Shown piece after piece: positions 1-9,305 of a DNA stretch of 64,000 bases. Made by a program: the position numbers and the translations under genes. Every line of letters starts with the position of its first letter. The stretch's first letter is position 1. Origin of the DNA: Vibrio sp. PID17_43 (GTDB lineage: Bacteria > Pseudomonadota > Gammaproteobacteria > Enterobacterales > Vibrionaceae); the NCBI RefSeq assembly GCF_002608565.1, contig NZ_LIXM01000001.1:1-64000 (forward strand), given 5' to 3'. Under the pieces are notes generated by a model, which was not told the origin of the DNA, made no database searches, and saw nothing but the letters and a program-made list of their open reading frames with translations.

Positions 1-109
1 CCTGATTGATCATAATCCGCCGCTTTGTCCATTTACGAACGGATAGTTTGCCTCAGGTGGGTCAATTTTAAATCGGTGTTAGTGGGTCATTTTTACATCG
101 GCGCTGACA
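1..109. mobile_element. Terminal end of an IS21-family-like element (partial)
   Basis: Two imperfect copies of a 20-bp unit lie at 57-76 and 82-101 (GTGGGTCAATTTTAAATCGG and GTGGGTCATTTTTACATCGG), followed by CGCTGACA ending at 109. Closely spaced terminal repeats with an outermost TGT/ACA end are the usual layout of IS21-family ends, and the GGGTCATTTTTACATCGGCG motif is one I associate with that family. The transposase genes would lie to the left, outside the window. No target duplication can be checked. Confidence 0.5.
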
Positions 110-127
110 CCTTGGCGTGAGTAAGTT

Positions 128-1132
128 ATGGATCCATTAACGCAGGGTTTACTGGGTGCATCGTTACCACAGTCGGCAAGTAAAAGGGGACAGTTGGTTA
201 TCGCTGGCGTTTTAGGATTGTTTGCTGGAATGGCTCCGGATTTAGATGTACTTATCCGTTCATCGAGTGACCCATTGTTAGTGTTGGAGTATCACCGACA
301 GTTTACTCATTCACTGTTGTTTATTCCCATTGGTAGCTTAATTTGCACTTTGGTTTTACATCCGTTATTTGCAAAAAGGCGTGGACTCACGTTTAAACAA
401 AGTTGGTTTTATTGCACGTTAGGCTATGGCACTCACGCGCTGCTGGATGCTTGCACCAGTTATGGCACCCAACTATTTTGGCCGCTAAGCAACCTACGTT
501 ATGCATGGAATACCGTCTCGGTTATCGATCCTGCATTTACATTGCCCATATTGATACTCGTTTCTTTTGCAACATTGAAGCGAAACCCTTGGTATGCTCG
601 TATCGCTTTTCTTTGGGCTCTGGTTTACCTAACGTTAGGGATGATTCAGCGAGACAAAGCTGAAGTCGCAGGATGGGAGTTAGCGCAAGAAAGGCAGCAT
701 ACACCGATACGGCTGGCGGCAAAACCTACGTTTGCCAACATATTGGTTTGGAAAATCGTGTATGAAACGGAAGGGCACTACCACATCGATGCAGTAAGGG
801 TAGGAGCGACAGTCAAATCCTATCCTGGAGAATCCGTTGCCAAGCTAGACGTCAATAGAGACTTCCCGTGGCTTGACCCAAAATCACAACAAGCCAAAGA
901 CATCGAACGCTTTCGATGGTTTTCTAATGGCTATGTTGCGCAAGATCCTAGCGATAAACTGCGGATCATTGATGTACGTTATTCAGTCGTACCAAATGAG
1001 GTCAATGCGCTATGGAGCATTCAGTTATCACCAATCGCAACGGCCCATGCACACGCCGAATACAAAACGCATCGTGATAATAGCTCAGAATCACGAGAAG
1101 CTTTTCTCGGTATGCTCACCGACTTTGATTGA
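128..1132 (+). CDS. DUF457 (YdjM-like) membrane-bound predicted metal-dependent hydrolase
   Basis: The 334-residue protein has the DUF457/YdjM arrangement: a short N-terminus, an APDLD motif at residues 36-40, an H56-x4-H61 pair in HRQFTH, and a second H103-x3-D107 cluster (GTHALLD), all among hydrophobic helices in the first ~200 residues. These His/Asp residues are the presumed metal ligands of the family. The C-terminal ~130 residues are soluble. In E. coli ydjM is LexA-regulated, but no SOS box was seen here. It begins 19 bp after the IS-like end, so its native promoter may have been displaced. The substrate is unknown. Confidence 0.8.
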   Translation: MDPLTQGLLGASLPQSASKRGQLVIAGVLGLFAGMAPDLDVLIRSSSDPLLVLEYHRQFTHSLLFIPIGSLICTLVLHPLFAKRRGLTFKQSWFYCTLGYGTHALLDACTSYGTQLFWPLSNLRYAWNTVSVIDPAFTLPILILVSFATLKRNPWYARIAFLWALVYLTLGMIQRDKAEVAGWELAQERQHTPIRLAAKPTFANILVWKIVYETEGHYHIDAVRVGATVKSYPGESVAKLDVNRDFPWLDPKSQQAKDIERFRWFSNGYVAQDPSDKLRIIDVRYSVVPNEVNALWSIQLSPIATAHAHAEYKTHRDNSSESREAFLGMLTDFD

Positions 1133-1176
1133 TGTGGGTGTTAAATTGAGAGATGCAACTGTTGACGGAGCCCCAT

Positions 1177-1863
1177 ATGGAGAACAACTCGGCCCCCATT
1201 CTCTATTCACTGCACAATTGCCCTTATGCCATTCGCGCTCGGTTTGCTCTGCTTAAGGCGCATCAGAGCGTACTCATTCGGTCAATCAAGCTCGATAACA
1301 AACCAACAGAGATGTTAGAAGCATCACCAAAGGGGAGTGTGCCCGTTTTAGTCATGCCCAAATCCACATTAGGGAATAGAAATACACCAAAAGCAACTGA
1401 GGTGTTGGAAGAAAGTCTAGATATCATGATTTGGGCGCTTTCTCAAAACGATCCGGATGGCTTGTTACAAGGTGATAATCCAAAAGCCTTGCCTATAATG
1501 CGCTCTATAATCGAAGACTTCGAACGAACTTTCATCCCGGCACTCAATATCTTTGGGTGTGCTAAACGCTACCATGAAGACAATACGGATGAATTACGTA
1601 AAGCGTGTGAAATCGAACTTGCCAAGCTTGAAGCGCGTTTAACTGAGCATTCATTTCTGTTCTCGGATCAAGAGAGTTTAGTCGATATCGCACTACTGCC
1701 ATTTCTACGTAAATATGCTCGCATTGATAAGCAGTGGTTTCGTCAAAGCCCATACGTGAAGTTAAAAGTTTGGCTGAATGGTTACATACAAAGTCCGCAG
1801 TTTTCCAGAGTTATGAAAAATTATGAGCTATGGGAGGGCAGAAATAAAGATGAGTATTTTTAA
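1177..1863 (+). CDS. Glutathione S-transferase-like protein
   Basis: 228 residues. The N-terminal thioredoxin-fold half carries CPYA at residues 15-18, the position of the catalytic Cys/Ser in many bacterial GSTs and glutaredoxin-like proteins. It is followed by the Gly-Ser-Val-Pro-Val segment that holds the cis-proline for glutathione binding. The C-terminal half is helical, as expected. I chose the ATG at 1177 because GGAG sits 6 bp upstream; an in-frame ATG at 1153 has no good ribosome site. It follows the DUF457 gene by 44 bp and may be cotranscribed. A terminator follows at 1888. The substrate cannot be inferred. Confidence 0.85.
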   Translation: MENNSAPILYSLHNCPYAIRARFALLKAHQSVLIRSIKLDNKPTEMLEASPKGSVPVLVMPKSTLGNRNTPKATEVLEESLDIMIWALSQNDPDGLLQGDNPKALPIMRSIIEDFERTFIPALNIFGCAKRYHEDNTDELRKACEIELAKLEARLTEHSFLFSDQESLVDIALLPFLRKYARIDKQWFRQSPYVKLKVWLNGYIQSPQFSRVMKNYELWEGRNKDEYF

Positions 1864-1887
1864 TGCGTTATATATAAACTTAGAACG

Positions 1888-1914
1888 AAGGCGAACAATT
1901 GGTTTCGCCTTTTT
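1888..1914 (+). terminator. Rho-independent terminator after the GST-like gene
   Basis: Perfect 8-bp stem AAGGCGAA / TTCGCCTT (1888-1895 with 1904-1911) followed by a T-run. It lies 25 bp after the GST-like stop codon and, on the other strand, beyond the 3' end of the ABC exporter gene. Confidence 0.75.
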
Positions 1915-1949
1915 AAATTTGGATTGTTTATAGCGAGCTTAAGCAAGTG

Positions 1950-3710
1950 TTAATCTAAATGTTTAAATTGCAACGCGACCAATCGCTGATACAACTCACA
2001 GCTTTGCATCAATGATTGGTGATTGCCGATATCAATCAGCTCGCCACCGTCTAATACCGCAATCTTATCCGCATGTTGGATGGTGGATAGGCGATGTGCA
2101 ATGATCAAGGTCGTACGGTCTTCCATTAACGCCTCAAGCGCTTGCTGGACATGGTGTTCACTTTCACTGTCGAGTGCGCTGGTGGCTTCATCAAGCAATA
2201 AGATTTTCGGATCTTTAAGAATCGCACGAGCAATGGCAATTCTCTGCTTTTGGCCGCCAGACAGTCTTACGCCGCGCTCACCTAAAAAGCTACGATAGCC
2301 ATCAGGCAGTTTCTCGATAAATTCATGCGCATGGGCTTTCTTTGCCGCTTCAATCACTTGCTCGTCTGTGGCGTCTGGGTTGCCGTAGCGAATGTTGTGG
2401 AACACATCGTGGCTAAACAACGCTGGTTGCTGAGGTACCAACGCCATTTGACGGCGAAGATCGTTTGGATCGAACTGTCGAATGTCTTCTCCTCCAAATA
2501 GCACTTGCCCTTGCTGCGGGTCGTAAAAACGTTGCAGTAACTCGAATAGTGTCGTTTTACCCGCACCAGAAGGGCCAACCAACGCCAACACCTTGCCTTG
2601 TTCTGCCGTCAGGTTTAACCCCTTGATAGCAGGTTGGTCAGGGCGAGAAGGATAGTTAAAGTTCACTGAGTGAAATCTCACTTCAGCAGGCATATCTTCG
2701 CTGATTGGCAAGTGGTTGATTGGCGCGCTGATATCGCTCTCCACTTGTAGAATTTCAATCAATCTCTCGGTTGCGCCTGCGGCTCGTTGCAGTTCGCCTA
2801 ACACTTCTGAAATGGTTGCGGTAGAAGAGGCCACCATAATGGCGTAAAACACAAATGCGGCTAGATCACCCGCCGACATCTTGCCATTAATTACGTCACT
2901 ACCGCCAACCCAAAGCATGCCAGCAATGGCACTGAACACAATCACAATAACGCCAGAGATCAGAATCGCGCGCTGCTTTACTCGTTGTCTACCTACCTCG
3001 TAGGCTCTTTCTACTTCAACGGCAAAGGCGGCTCTCTCATGTTGTTCTGAGCTAAAGCTTTGCACCGTTTTGATATGTTCTATCGCTTCACCCGCATAAC
3101 TGCCGACATTGGCCATGGAGTCTTGACTTTGGCGCGATAGGGCACGTACTCGTCGTCCGTAAACCAAAATAGGAACCAACACGAATGGCACGGAAGCAAG
3201 CACAATCAACGTGAGCTTAAAGTTGGTCGCAAACAACATAATGATCGCGCCAAAACACATTAAGGCGCTGCGCATCGCCATAGAGAACGACGAGCCAATA
3301 ATGCTTTGTAGCAACGTGGTATCCGTGGTGAGGCGCGACATAATATCGCCGCTGCTGTTGGTCTCAAAGTAGCTAGGGTGCAGTGTGATCACATGGTTAA
3401 ACACCGCAAGGCGAATATCGGCGCTTACGCGTTCACCCACCGATGAAACAAGATAGAAACGGAAGAACGTACCTACCGCAATACACAGCGTGACACCCAC
3501 AATAAACTGAATCGCATTAGTGAGCTCTTGCAATGATTGCTGAGCAAATCCTTGGTCAATCAGAATGCGTACGCCATAGCCAACCGATAAGGTGAGACTT
3601 GCCGTCGCAACCAGTGCTACTAAGGCAGCGGAAACCCGCCATTTATAGGGTGACACAAAGGCGCTGAGTTTAAGGAGAATACCGAGGTTCTTTTTATTTT
3701 TACTGCCCAT
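1950..3710 (-). CDS. MsbA-like ABC exporter (fused permease and ATPase)
   Basis: A half-transporter of 586 residues. The six-helix exporter domain spans about residues 20-310. The nucleotide-binding domain follows with Walker A GPSGAGKT near 379, Q-loop, signature LSGGQ near 483, Walker B ILLLDEATSALD near 503 and the H-loop AHRLST. It should act as a homodimer in the inner membrane exporting a lipid, drug or other amphipathic compound; the substrate cannot be read from the sequence. A GTG at 3779 would add 23 residues, but the ATG at 3710 gives a more typical exporter N-terminus. Neither start has a convincing ribosome site. All motifs look intact. Confidence 0.88.
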   Translation of the reverse strand: MGSKNKKNLGILLKLSAFVSPYKWRVSAALVALVATASLTLSVGYGVRILIDQGFAQQSLQELTNAIQFIVGVTLCIAVGTFFRFYLVSSVGERVSADIRLAVFNHVITLHPSYFETNSSGDIMSRLTTDTTLLQSIIGSSFSMAMRSALMCFGAIIMLFATNFKLTLIVLASVPFVLVPILVYGRRVRALSRQSQDSMANVGSYAGEAIEHIKTVQSFSSEQHERAAFAVEVERAYEVGRQRVKQRAILISGVIVIVFSAIAGMLWVGGSDVINGKMSAGDLAAFVFYAIMVASSTATISEVLGELQRAAGATERLIEILQVESDISAPINHLPISEDMPAEVRFHSVNFNYPSRPDQPAIKGLNLTAEQGKVLALVGPSGAGKTTLFELLQRFYDPQQGQVLFGGEDIRQFDPNDLRRQMALVPQQPALFSHDVFHNIRYGNPDATDEQVIEAAKKAHAHEFIEKLPDGYRSFLGERGVRLSGGQKQRIAIARAILKDPKILLLDEATSALDSESEHHVQQALEALMEDRTTLIIAHRLSTIQHADKIAVLDGGELIDIGNHQSLMQSCELYQRLVALQFKHLD

Positions 3711-3956
3711 GAGTGGCTCACAAAGCTTTGTAGGTACTTGGCATAGTATGCGACTTTGGAGAGTTAGACCAGTGAGCACCCACGATTAAGTGATGGGATG
3801 AGTTACTTTGGCTTGTATACATTGTTAACGATTTTTAATTTAGAATCCCTAGATCTTCAAATCGTTGCCTCGTCTACAAGCAACGCATTCTCGATGAACT
3901 TAGCATCTCGAGGTTACTTGGGGATAAGGCTTGATTGGCCATTAAGAACCGTTCAA

Positions 3957-5216
3957 TTAAAAATATCGGTGTACGATATAGTCAGCATATTCGCTCGTAA
4001 ATCCCACGCAGCTAAAATTGAGTATTTCGCCAGCATAGTAGGTGTGCTGATTTCCTTGCATCTTATCGAGTTTGTCATAAAACCCGTCGTTCATTTCAGC
4101 GGAATCGACATGAGGGAAGTATTTCCAATGAATAAATTGATGAATAGACTCTATCTCCCCGCCCATTTGGCGAACAAACGTTCTTAGGTTATCAGTGACA
4201 TCTTTTTCGCTGATGTTTTTATCGGTTAGAACATAAAAAGAATAGATTGGCTGTCCGGCTTGTCTGTAATACCAGAAAACGGGATGACCCTCTCGCTCCC
4301 GAATGAAGTTCTCAGGTACGTAGCCTGTCTTTTCAACGAAATGGTTCACCGTGCAAAGAATGGTTTGATAATCAAGATACATGATTTTTTCGAATAGCAT
4401 CTGCTCTTGATCACTCAAGTCCATAAATAACGCCGTCTCATCCAATGGTGAGGTAACGATAAGCTTATCGAACTCTTCTGCACCTGCCTGCGAATGAATG
4501 GTGATGACATCGCCTCGGTTGATTTGGGTAATCTCAGCCTCAAATCGGACATCATGCTCTTTTGCGACTCGTGTCCATAGCTCCTGGATACCATCGGGAA
4601 AGAGATAAACTTGGCTTTTTAAGTAAGCTACGATGGTCTTCCTGTTGACATATTTCAATACATAAGCCGTTGGCACATGATCGGAGTAGCAATAGCCGAA
4701 CCCGGAAAGAAACAGACTGAAGATGTTGGCCAAGTCAGTCATTTTTTTCTCTTTGGCAAATTGGTCGAACGGCACAGTAATCTCCGGGGAAAGATTGTGA
4801 AACCCGGGTGATTCCAGCGCTCTGTATTGCTTGAGAATACGCCGGTAACGGAAAAACAGTTGCCAGAGCACTTTGAGCTTGAACGTCAGTGACTGTGTCG
4901 CGATTTGTTGGCCGTTTTTGTCGACATAAATACTTTGGCCGAAACGAACCTGCTCGATGGGGATCCCATATTGTTTGGCTAGCTGGAGCGGTACGGTGTT
5001 ATTCTCCGTGACAATACCCGCCCCGAGTTCGTAGGTTTTTGAGCCGAGCTCGACACTCAGGCACTTTCCGCCAGCGTGATCGGTACGCTCGAAGACCGTG
5101 ATGTGTTTATAGCCTTTTTGCTTCAGGGCTTCTGCAGCACTGAGCCCCGCCGCACCCGCACCAAGGATGGCAATACGCTGATTGAGATCTATCTTATTGT
5201 TTTGTGGACTGTCCAT
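3957..5216 (-). CDS. FAD-dependent amine oxidase / phytoene desaturase-like oxidoreductase
   Basis: About 419 residues from the ATG at 5216; a GTG at 5249 is the alternative. The N-terminus has an FAD dinucleotide-binding fold (ILGAGAAGLSAAE), then an acidic residue at the end of beta-2 (VFERTDHAGGK), then GG motifs typical of the amine oxidase/CrtI superfamily. The C-terminus ends with a second FAD-contact segment (YYAGE...FSCVGFTSEYAD). Its start overlaps the 3' end of the upstream flavoprotein gene by 28 bp, so the two are almost certainly one transcriptional and translational unit. The substrate is unknown: carotenoid, retinoid-like or fatty-acyl desaturation or saturation are possible, but no crtB/crtE gene is nearby. 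Confidence 0.8.
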   Translation of the reverse strand: MDSPQNNKIDLNQRIAILGAGAAGLSAAEALKQKGYKHITVFERTDHAGGKCLSVELGSKTYELGAGIVTENNTVPLQLAKQYGIPIEQVRFGQSIYVDKNGQQIATQSLTFKLKVLWQLFFRYRRILKQYRALESPGFHNLSPEITVPFDQFAKEKKMTDLANIFSLFLSGFGYCYSDHVPTAYVLKYVNRKTIVAYLKSQVYLFPDGIQELWTRVAKEHDVRFEAEITQINRGDVITIHSQAGAEEFDKLIVTSPLDETALFMDLSDQEQMLFEKIMYLDYQTILCTVNHFVEKTGYVPENFIREREGHPVFWYYRQAGQPIYSFYVLTDKNISEKDVTDNLRTFVRQMGGEIESIHQFIHWKYFPHVDSAEMNDGFYDKLDKMQGNQHTYYAGEILNFSCVGFTSEYADYIVHRYF

Positions 5217-6814
5217 AGAAGGTTTTTCTTTAAAATTGTCGACGCGCACAGCAACCCTGCCATGGTGCCCCCCGCGATACTTGCTGTCATGACATCCTGC
5301 CCCGAAAGAAATAGTCCAGATATCGGTGTTTGAACGCGCAGGAACTTTTGCCTAAAGCGCTGCGGTGAATGGGCAATACCATAGATCTCTCCTTGCTCGT
5401 GGTACGAGAAATGACGCGTACTGAGTGGGGTAGAGACTTCGTAATAATCGACCTTGCCCTCAAGCTGCGGTGCCACGCGGTAGAGCTGCTTCAACATTTG
5501 CTGCGCTAATCGTTCTTTAAGTGCGTTATATTCTTCGCCACGGTTATGCCATTTGGTCGCTTCCCATTGTTTAAACCAGTTATAGGGCACCAAAATCACA
5601 ACTTCAGCGGTGCTTTTTCCGGGATGAGTTTGTTCTGCTGATGGGTCTTTTGCCCAAGGGAATGAGACAAAAGATACTGGAAGCGTGGAGGCAAAATCCT
5701 TGTATTCGGCTCGCCCTTGATCATGATTGTACTGCTGCGGGAAAATCCAGTAATTGCATTTGGGTAAATTTAACGTTGAAGAGGACTCTTTGATACCAAT
5801 ATATAATCCGACATGCGCCGTTGAAGGTTCTAACTTGTCAATAAGCTTGTCTAACTGATGCTTCTGACACACCTCTTTGGGCAATAAATGCGAATAGGTG
5901 TTCACAATACCAGTGGCGCTAACAATCGTCGTGGCGTAAAACCTTTCCCCGTCATTCATACGCACGCCAACAGCTCTATTGTTCTCGATGATAATTTCAC
6001 GCACGTCGGCCTGTGTTAAGGCCACACCTCCCGATTGCTCAATAATCGGAACGATGCACTCGGCAAGTTTCGATGCTCCGCCTACTGGATAAGCGGCCCC
6101 TTCGATATAGTGATTAGCAAGCAATGCATGCATGTAAAAACTGCTTTTTGACGGTTCTAAACCATAATCGCCATATTGACAGGTCAATACCCCAATCAGT
6201 TTGGGATTGTCGGTAATCCCACTTAATACTTCTAATGTGGTTTTGTCGGAGAATTTGAGCGTGCCGCGACGAAGAAAATCGCCAAAGAGATTTGACAGAA
6301 ATGGAGGGAGGGTTTTTTCAATGTAATAACCGCTACCGAGTTTTTGTGCCTCATCGAGTAAAGAGAAGTACGTATCGATTGAGGCTTTATCCTGTTCTTC
6401 TGGGAAGTATTGCTTTAGCTTGCTCTTAAGGTTCTCTCGTCCTCTAGGGAACTGGAATTCATCTTTGCCAAAGACCGCTCGGTCATAAATGTCATCAAGG
6501 GGAGCCCATTTGAGCGTGTCTTTCGAAATATAGCGAAAGACCTTGTTTAATGTCGTTCCCTCGATATGAACTTGGCCCACATAGTGCAGACCCACATCCC
6601 AGGAATATCCCTTGCGGCCAAACGTATGGGTATATCCCCCGAGTACGTTGTGTTGCTCTAACAGAAGGACGCGTTTTCCTGTCTGGGCTAAAAAGGAGGC
6701 TGCACTCATGCCTCCGGTTCCTGAGCCAATGATAATAATATCAAAGGTGCGAGCGTCTCTAGTTTGAGCTGATTTAATGTAGTTTTTGTATCCCTTGCCA
6801 ATCATATTGCGCAC
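5189..6814 (-). CDS. CrtI / retinol-saturase-like FAD oxidoreductase
   Basis: 541 residues. An FAD-binding Rossmann motif sits at about residues 26-50 (IIIGSGTGGMSAASFLAQTGKR, then LLEQHNVLGGY), followed by the WDVGLHYVG segment typical of carotenoid isomerase and all-trans-retinol 13,14-reductase relatives. Near the C-terminus is the LSGQDVMTASIAGGTMAG motif that closes the FAD site. It is first in a two-gene unit with a second flavoprotein overlapping its 3' end. A perfect hairpin (TGCCTAG-GGG-CTAGGCA, 6845-6861) lies just upstream of the start codon. Vibrio genomes often carry such genes without an assigned pathway. Family assignment is firm; substrate is not. Confidence 0.82.
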   Translation of the reverse strand: MRNMIGKGYKNYIKSAQTRDARTFDIIIIGSGTGGMSAASFLAQTGKRVLLLEQHNVLGGYTHTFGRKGYSWDVGLHYVGQVHIEGTTLNKVFRYISKDTLKWAPLDDIYDRAVFGKDEFQFPRGRENLKSKLKQYFPEEQDKASIDTYFSLLDEAQKLGSGYYIEKTLPPFLSNLFGDFLRRGTLKFSDKTTLEVLSGITDNPKLIGVLTCQYGDYGLEPSKSSFYMHALLANHYIEGAAYPVGGASKLAECIVPIIEQSGGVALTQADVREIIIENNRAVGVRMNDGERFYATTIVSATGIVNTYSHLLPKEVCQKHQLDKLIDKLEPSTAHVGLYIGIKESSSTLNLPKCNYWIFPQQYNHDQGRAEYKDFASTLPVSFVSFPWAKDPSAEQTHPGKSTAEVVILVPYNWFKQWEATKWHNRGEEYNALKERLAQQMLKQLYRVAPQLEGKVDYYEVSTPLSTRHFSYHEQGEIYGIAHSPQRFRQKFLRVQTPISGLFLSGQDVMTASIAGGTMAGLLCASTILKKNLLWTVHKTIR

Positions 6815-7210
6815 CTTTCGGTTAAGGTTGCATTATTATCAAAGTGCCTAGGGGCTAGGCAATTTCATCAATCAATACTAATAACGAAAAAGACATCCGT
6901 TCTAATAATAGCAGTAAAATTAGGAGGCTAGCGCAAAAATTGTAGTCAGCGAGCAATTCAAGAAAAAAATGCCAAGTCACCCCCAATGAGTGGCGAAAAA
7001 CCGTTAAATACTAAGTGATACCAATTGAAGTACATAACTGCTCACCCTAGATTGCTGGAACGCGAATTCTGATCATGTACTTGCTGCGATAGGTATGAAT
7101 GCTCTAAAACGGTGACTCCCCAAAAGCACCTTGAAATTCACATTAACGCCTGAGAAGGTAACTCAAACGCCCTCTAATGCTTACTAGAGAAGCGTTTGAG
7201 TGGGAATGAA
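6815..7210. other. Intergenic region with two inverted repeats
   Basis: No gene recognised. It holds the hairpin at 6845-6861 and a 10-bp perfect inverted repeat ACTCAAACGC (7161-7170) / GCGTTTGAGT (7191-7200). The second lies immediately downstream of the minus-strand exonuclease stop codon; it has no T-run, so it is a structured 3' end rather than a classical terminator. Confidence 0.5.
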
Positions 7211-7825
7211 TTAAGCGAGGTGTTTAGCGAGTAGCAGATCTACTTTGCCTTTTGCTGTTTTGCTAATGGTCTGCATAAACTGAAAACTTGGCTTGGCGAT
7301 GCCTGATTGCTCTAAGCCTTCTATCATTTTCAGCCAAAGGTTGGCGGTCATTTGGGCATCGGCTAAAGCGCGGTGAAAAACACCGTCATTGACGATGTTT
7401 TTGTAACGAATAAGCTCCCCCAGTTTGTGCGATGGCGCATCTTGGATCAATCGTCTTGCCACCAGCAAGGAGCAAGCGAACTCGCCGGAATAACCAGAGT
7501 GGATTCTCTCAAGCTCGGCATCTAAAAATCGTTTATCGAACGATGCATTGTGAGCGATAAGGTTCTCCCCGGCAATGAATTCACTAAACGATGCCATTAC
7601 TTCATCACAACCGGGTGCAGTGCGTAACATGTTATTGGTGATACCCGTGTAATTTTCAATGAATGAGCTTACTCTGAAGCCAGGATTCATCAACTGCTGA
7701 AAACTATCGATAACCTCACCATCGACTAATTTCACCGCACCAATTTCAATGGCACGATCGCCCATATTAGGAGAGAGGCCAGTGGTTTCAAAGTCGAGTA
7801 CGACCACGGAATTTGCTTGAGGCAT
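7211..7825 (-). CDS. DEDDh-family 3'-5' exonuclease (DnaQ / PolC-epsilon-like)
   Basis: 204 residues. It has the DEDDh signature: Exo I DFETTG near residues 10-15, Exo II around [14 protein letters not shown], and Exo III with [10 protein letters not shown] near the C-terminus (His and Asp of the DEDDh triad). It should hydrolyse single-stranded DNA or RNA 3' ends in the cytoplasm, either as a stand-alone proofreading or repair exonuclease. The length matches short DnaQ-like proteins rather than the true epsilon subunit. The ATG at 7825 has GGAAAA 7 bp upstream; a TTG 12 bp further out is less likely. Confidence 0.88.
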   Translation of the reverse strand: MPQANSVVVLDFETTGLSPNMGDRAIEIGAVKLVDGEVIDSFQQLMNPGFRVSSFIENYTGITNNMLRTAPGCDEVMASFSEFIAGENLIAHNASFDKRFLDAELERIHSGYSGEFACSLLVARRLIQDAPSHKLGELIRYKNIVNDGVFHRALADAQMTANLWLKMIEGLEQSGIAKPSFQFMQTISKTAKGKVDLLLAKHLA

Positions 7826-7930
7826 GACGTTTTCCAATCAATCAAGAATGTGCAGAGTATCATCGAAAGCGATAGAAAAAGAAAGCTCACGGCGCACTCT
7901 TGAGGAGTCAACACCGCACTACTCAAGGCG

Positions 7931-8006
7931 GTCATTCAAGCGAGTCCAAGCGAAACTAGGAATCTCACACAGCGCGCTTCTAAGCTATCGATAAAAACTG
8001 TGTCCG
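7931..8006 (+). repeat. Dispersed intergenic repeat, copy 1
   Basis: It begins GTCATTCAAGCGAGTCCAAG and continues with GCGAAACTAGGAATCT, then a GCGCGCTTCTAAGCTA segment. Two related copies in the same orientation lie at 9234-9305 and 19801-19866, each between genes. This is probably a Vibrio intergenic repeat family; it carries no ORF. Confidence 0.55.
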
Positions 8007-8183
8007 GTATTTGATGACCGTTGCAACTTAACGCGTTCTTCCCGATAGATAAGTTGATTGATTCGGGCGTTTTAATCGCTTACTGAATAATGTGGCGAAA
8101 TCTTATCAATATGAGAGCTTAATAACACGCCGTTGGCGACACTTAATGTATGCTTAGTCCAAGCGAAGAAGAGGATTCTATTA

Positions 8184-8444
8184 ATGGCAAAAAGCGCCAA
8201 GCTTCACAATGAAGACAAACTGGTTAAAAAGGCACTAGAGATTGGCGGGAAGATGGCGAAGTTGCAAGGCTTTGATCTTCCTCAGTCACCACAACCTGTT
8301 AGAGTAAAAGCGATTTACCTATTCTTGGTCGATGCCAAGCAGATCACGCCATTACCTGATAACAAGCTCGACGGCGCAAACATCAAACACAGACTGGCTC
8401 TTTGGATTCATAGTGCGTTGCCAGACAATGACCCACTAAAATAA
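8184..8444 (+). CDS. Small conserved cytoplasmic protein (DUF5062-like)
   Basis: 86 residues, rich in Lys and Leu, with no signal peptide or membrane segment. The sequence resembles the Vibrio DUF5062 family as I remember it. The ATG at 8184 is chosen because GAGG lies about 10 bp upstream; an in-frame ATG at 8133 would add 17 residues without a ribosome site. A strong terminator follows directly. The function is unknown. Confidence 0.7.
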   Translation: MAKSAKLHNEDKLVKKALEIGGKMAKLQGFDLPQSPQPVRVKAIYLFLVDAKQITPLPDNKLDGANIKHRLALWIHSALPDNDPLK

Positions 8445-8463
8445 AATCATGATGAGTGGTGAC

Positions 8464-8492
8464 AAGGCGAATCGAATGGTTCGCCTTGTTTG
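8464..8492 (+). terminator. Terminator after the DUF5062-like gene
   Basis: Stem AAGGCGAA / TTCGCCTT (8464-8471 with 8480-8487) followed by GTTTG. It is 20 bp past the stop codon. Confidence 0.7.
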
Positions 8493-8653
8493 CTCTTGGC
8501 AAGTTCAACACGGTCTTCTAGCGCTTTCGGTATTATTGACTTACAAAACAGAATCAAAATAGCTAAAGATTAGTCTCGAGAAGCGCTACAATGCTCGTAT
8601 TGCAATAGCATAACCAAGAATTCTCATTCACAGAAAACTTAAAGTAACCCTAC

Positions 8654-9148
8654 ATGTCTAAAGATTTCGAATTCACCACAGAATACACACTCGACAAGCC
8701 TTTCTTTGCGGAGTGTTATGATCAAACTAGTCAGCCACCTAAGTTCCCACAAGCTTATCTGAAAGGGATCCTCTTTCTTATCTTCGGTGTGGTGTTATTG
8801 GAATTTGAGCTGCTACCTAACGGTTACGTCGGTTGGTTCTTTATCGTATTGAGTGTTATTGAAGCGTTCAGTGTTTATTTTAAGCGAACTTGGTGGTTAT
8901 GGCGACAAACCATCAGCTCAAACCGCGGCAAAAAAGTGGTGTTTCAAGTGAACGAGAACGGTGTGAATTACAAAAGCGGTAAAATCGATCGCAGCATTGC
9001 TTGGAAAGAAATCGACCAACTAGAACAAACCGATTTGGGCCTTATCCTCCATCTGGGTAAGCAACGTCAATACGTCAGTAAATCTTGCTTAAATGAAGAA
9101 GTGATCGGGTTCATGTTAGAGCAGCACGCGGCATCAAAAGCTAATTAA
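8654..9148 (+). CDS. YcxB-like membrane protein
   Basis: 164 residues. Two hydrophobic helices near residues 35-55 and 58-75 are followed by a soluble C-terminal domain (GVNYKSGKIDRSIAWKEID, then ILHLGKQ), the pattern of the YcxB-like family. It is an inner-membrane protein with the C-terminal domain most likely cytoplasmic. It is monocistronic between two terminator-like hairpins. The function is not established for the family. Confidence 0.75.
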   Translation: MSKDFEFTTEYTLDKPFFAECYDQTSQPPKFPQAYLKGILFLIFGVVLLEFELLPNGYVGWFFIVLSVIEAFSVYFKRTWWLWRQTISSNRGKKVVFQVNENGVNYKSGKIDRSIAWKEIDQLEQTDLGLILHLGKQRQYVSKSCLNEEVIGFMLEQHAASKAN

Positions 9149-9192
9149 CCTTATCGCGCGCAATGGGGCTTTACCCAAAACCGAGTTTTGTG

Positions 9193-9221
9193 CAAGGCGA
9201 GTTATTTGGGTCGCCTTGTTT
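9193..9221 (+). terminator. Terminator after the YcxB-like gene
   Basis: Stem CAAGGCGA / TCGCCTTG (9193-9200 with 9211-9218) with a 10-nt loop and GTTTG downstream. Confidence 0.65.
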
Positions 9222-9233
9222 GATCTATTCTCG

Positions 9234-9305
9234 GGTATTCTAGCGAGTCTAAGCGAGGCAAGGAATATCAGAAAACGCGCTTCCAAGCTAATAGGCAAAC
9301 TGAGC
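9234..9305 (+). repeat. Dispersed intergenic repeat, copy 2
   Basis: GTATTCTAGCGAGTCTAAGC then GAGGCAAGGAATAT and ACGCGCTTCCAAGCTA. It is related to the copies at 7931 and 19801. The rest of 9306-9591 holds nothing I can recognise. Confidence 0.5.

Noticed and set aside
3957-6814. Carotenoid biosynthesis cluster
   Set aside because: Only two CrtI-superfamily flavoproteins are present, with no phytoene synthase, GGPP synthase or cyclase, so a carotenoid pathway cannot be claimed.
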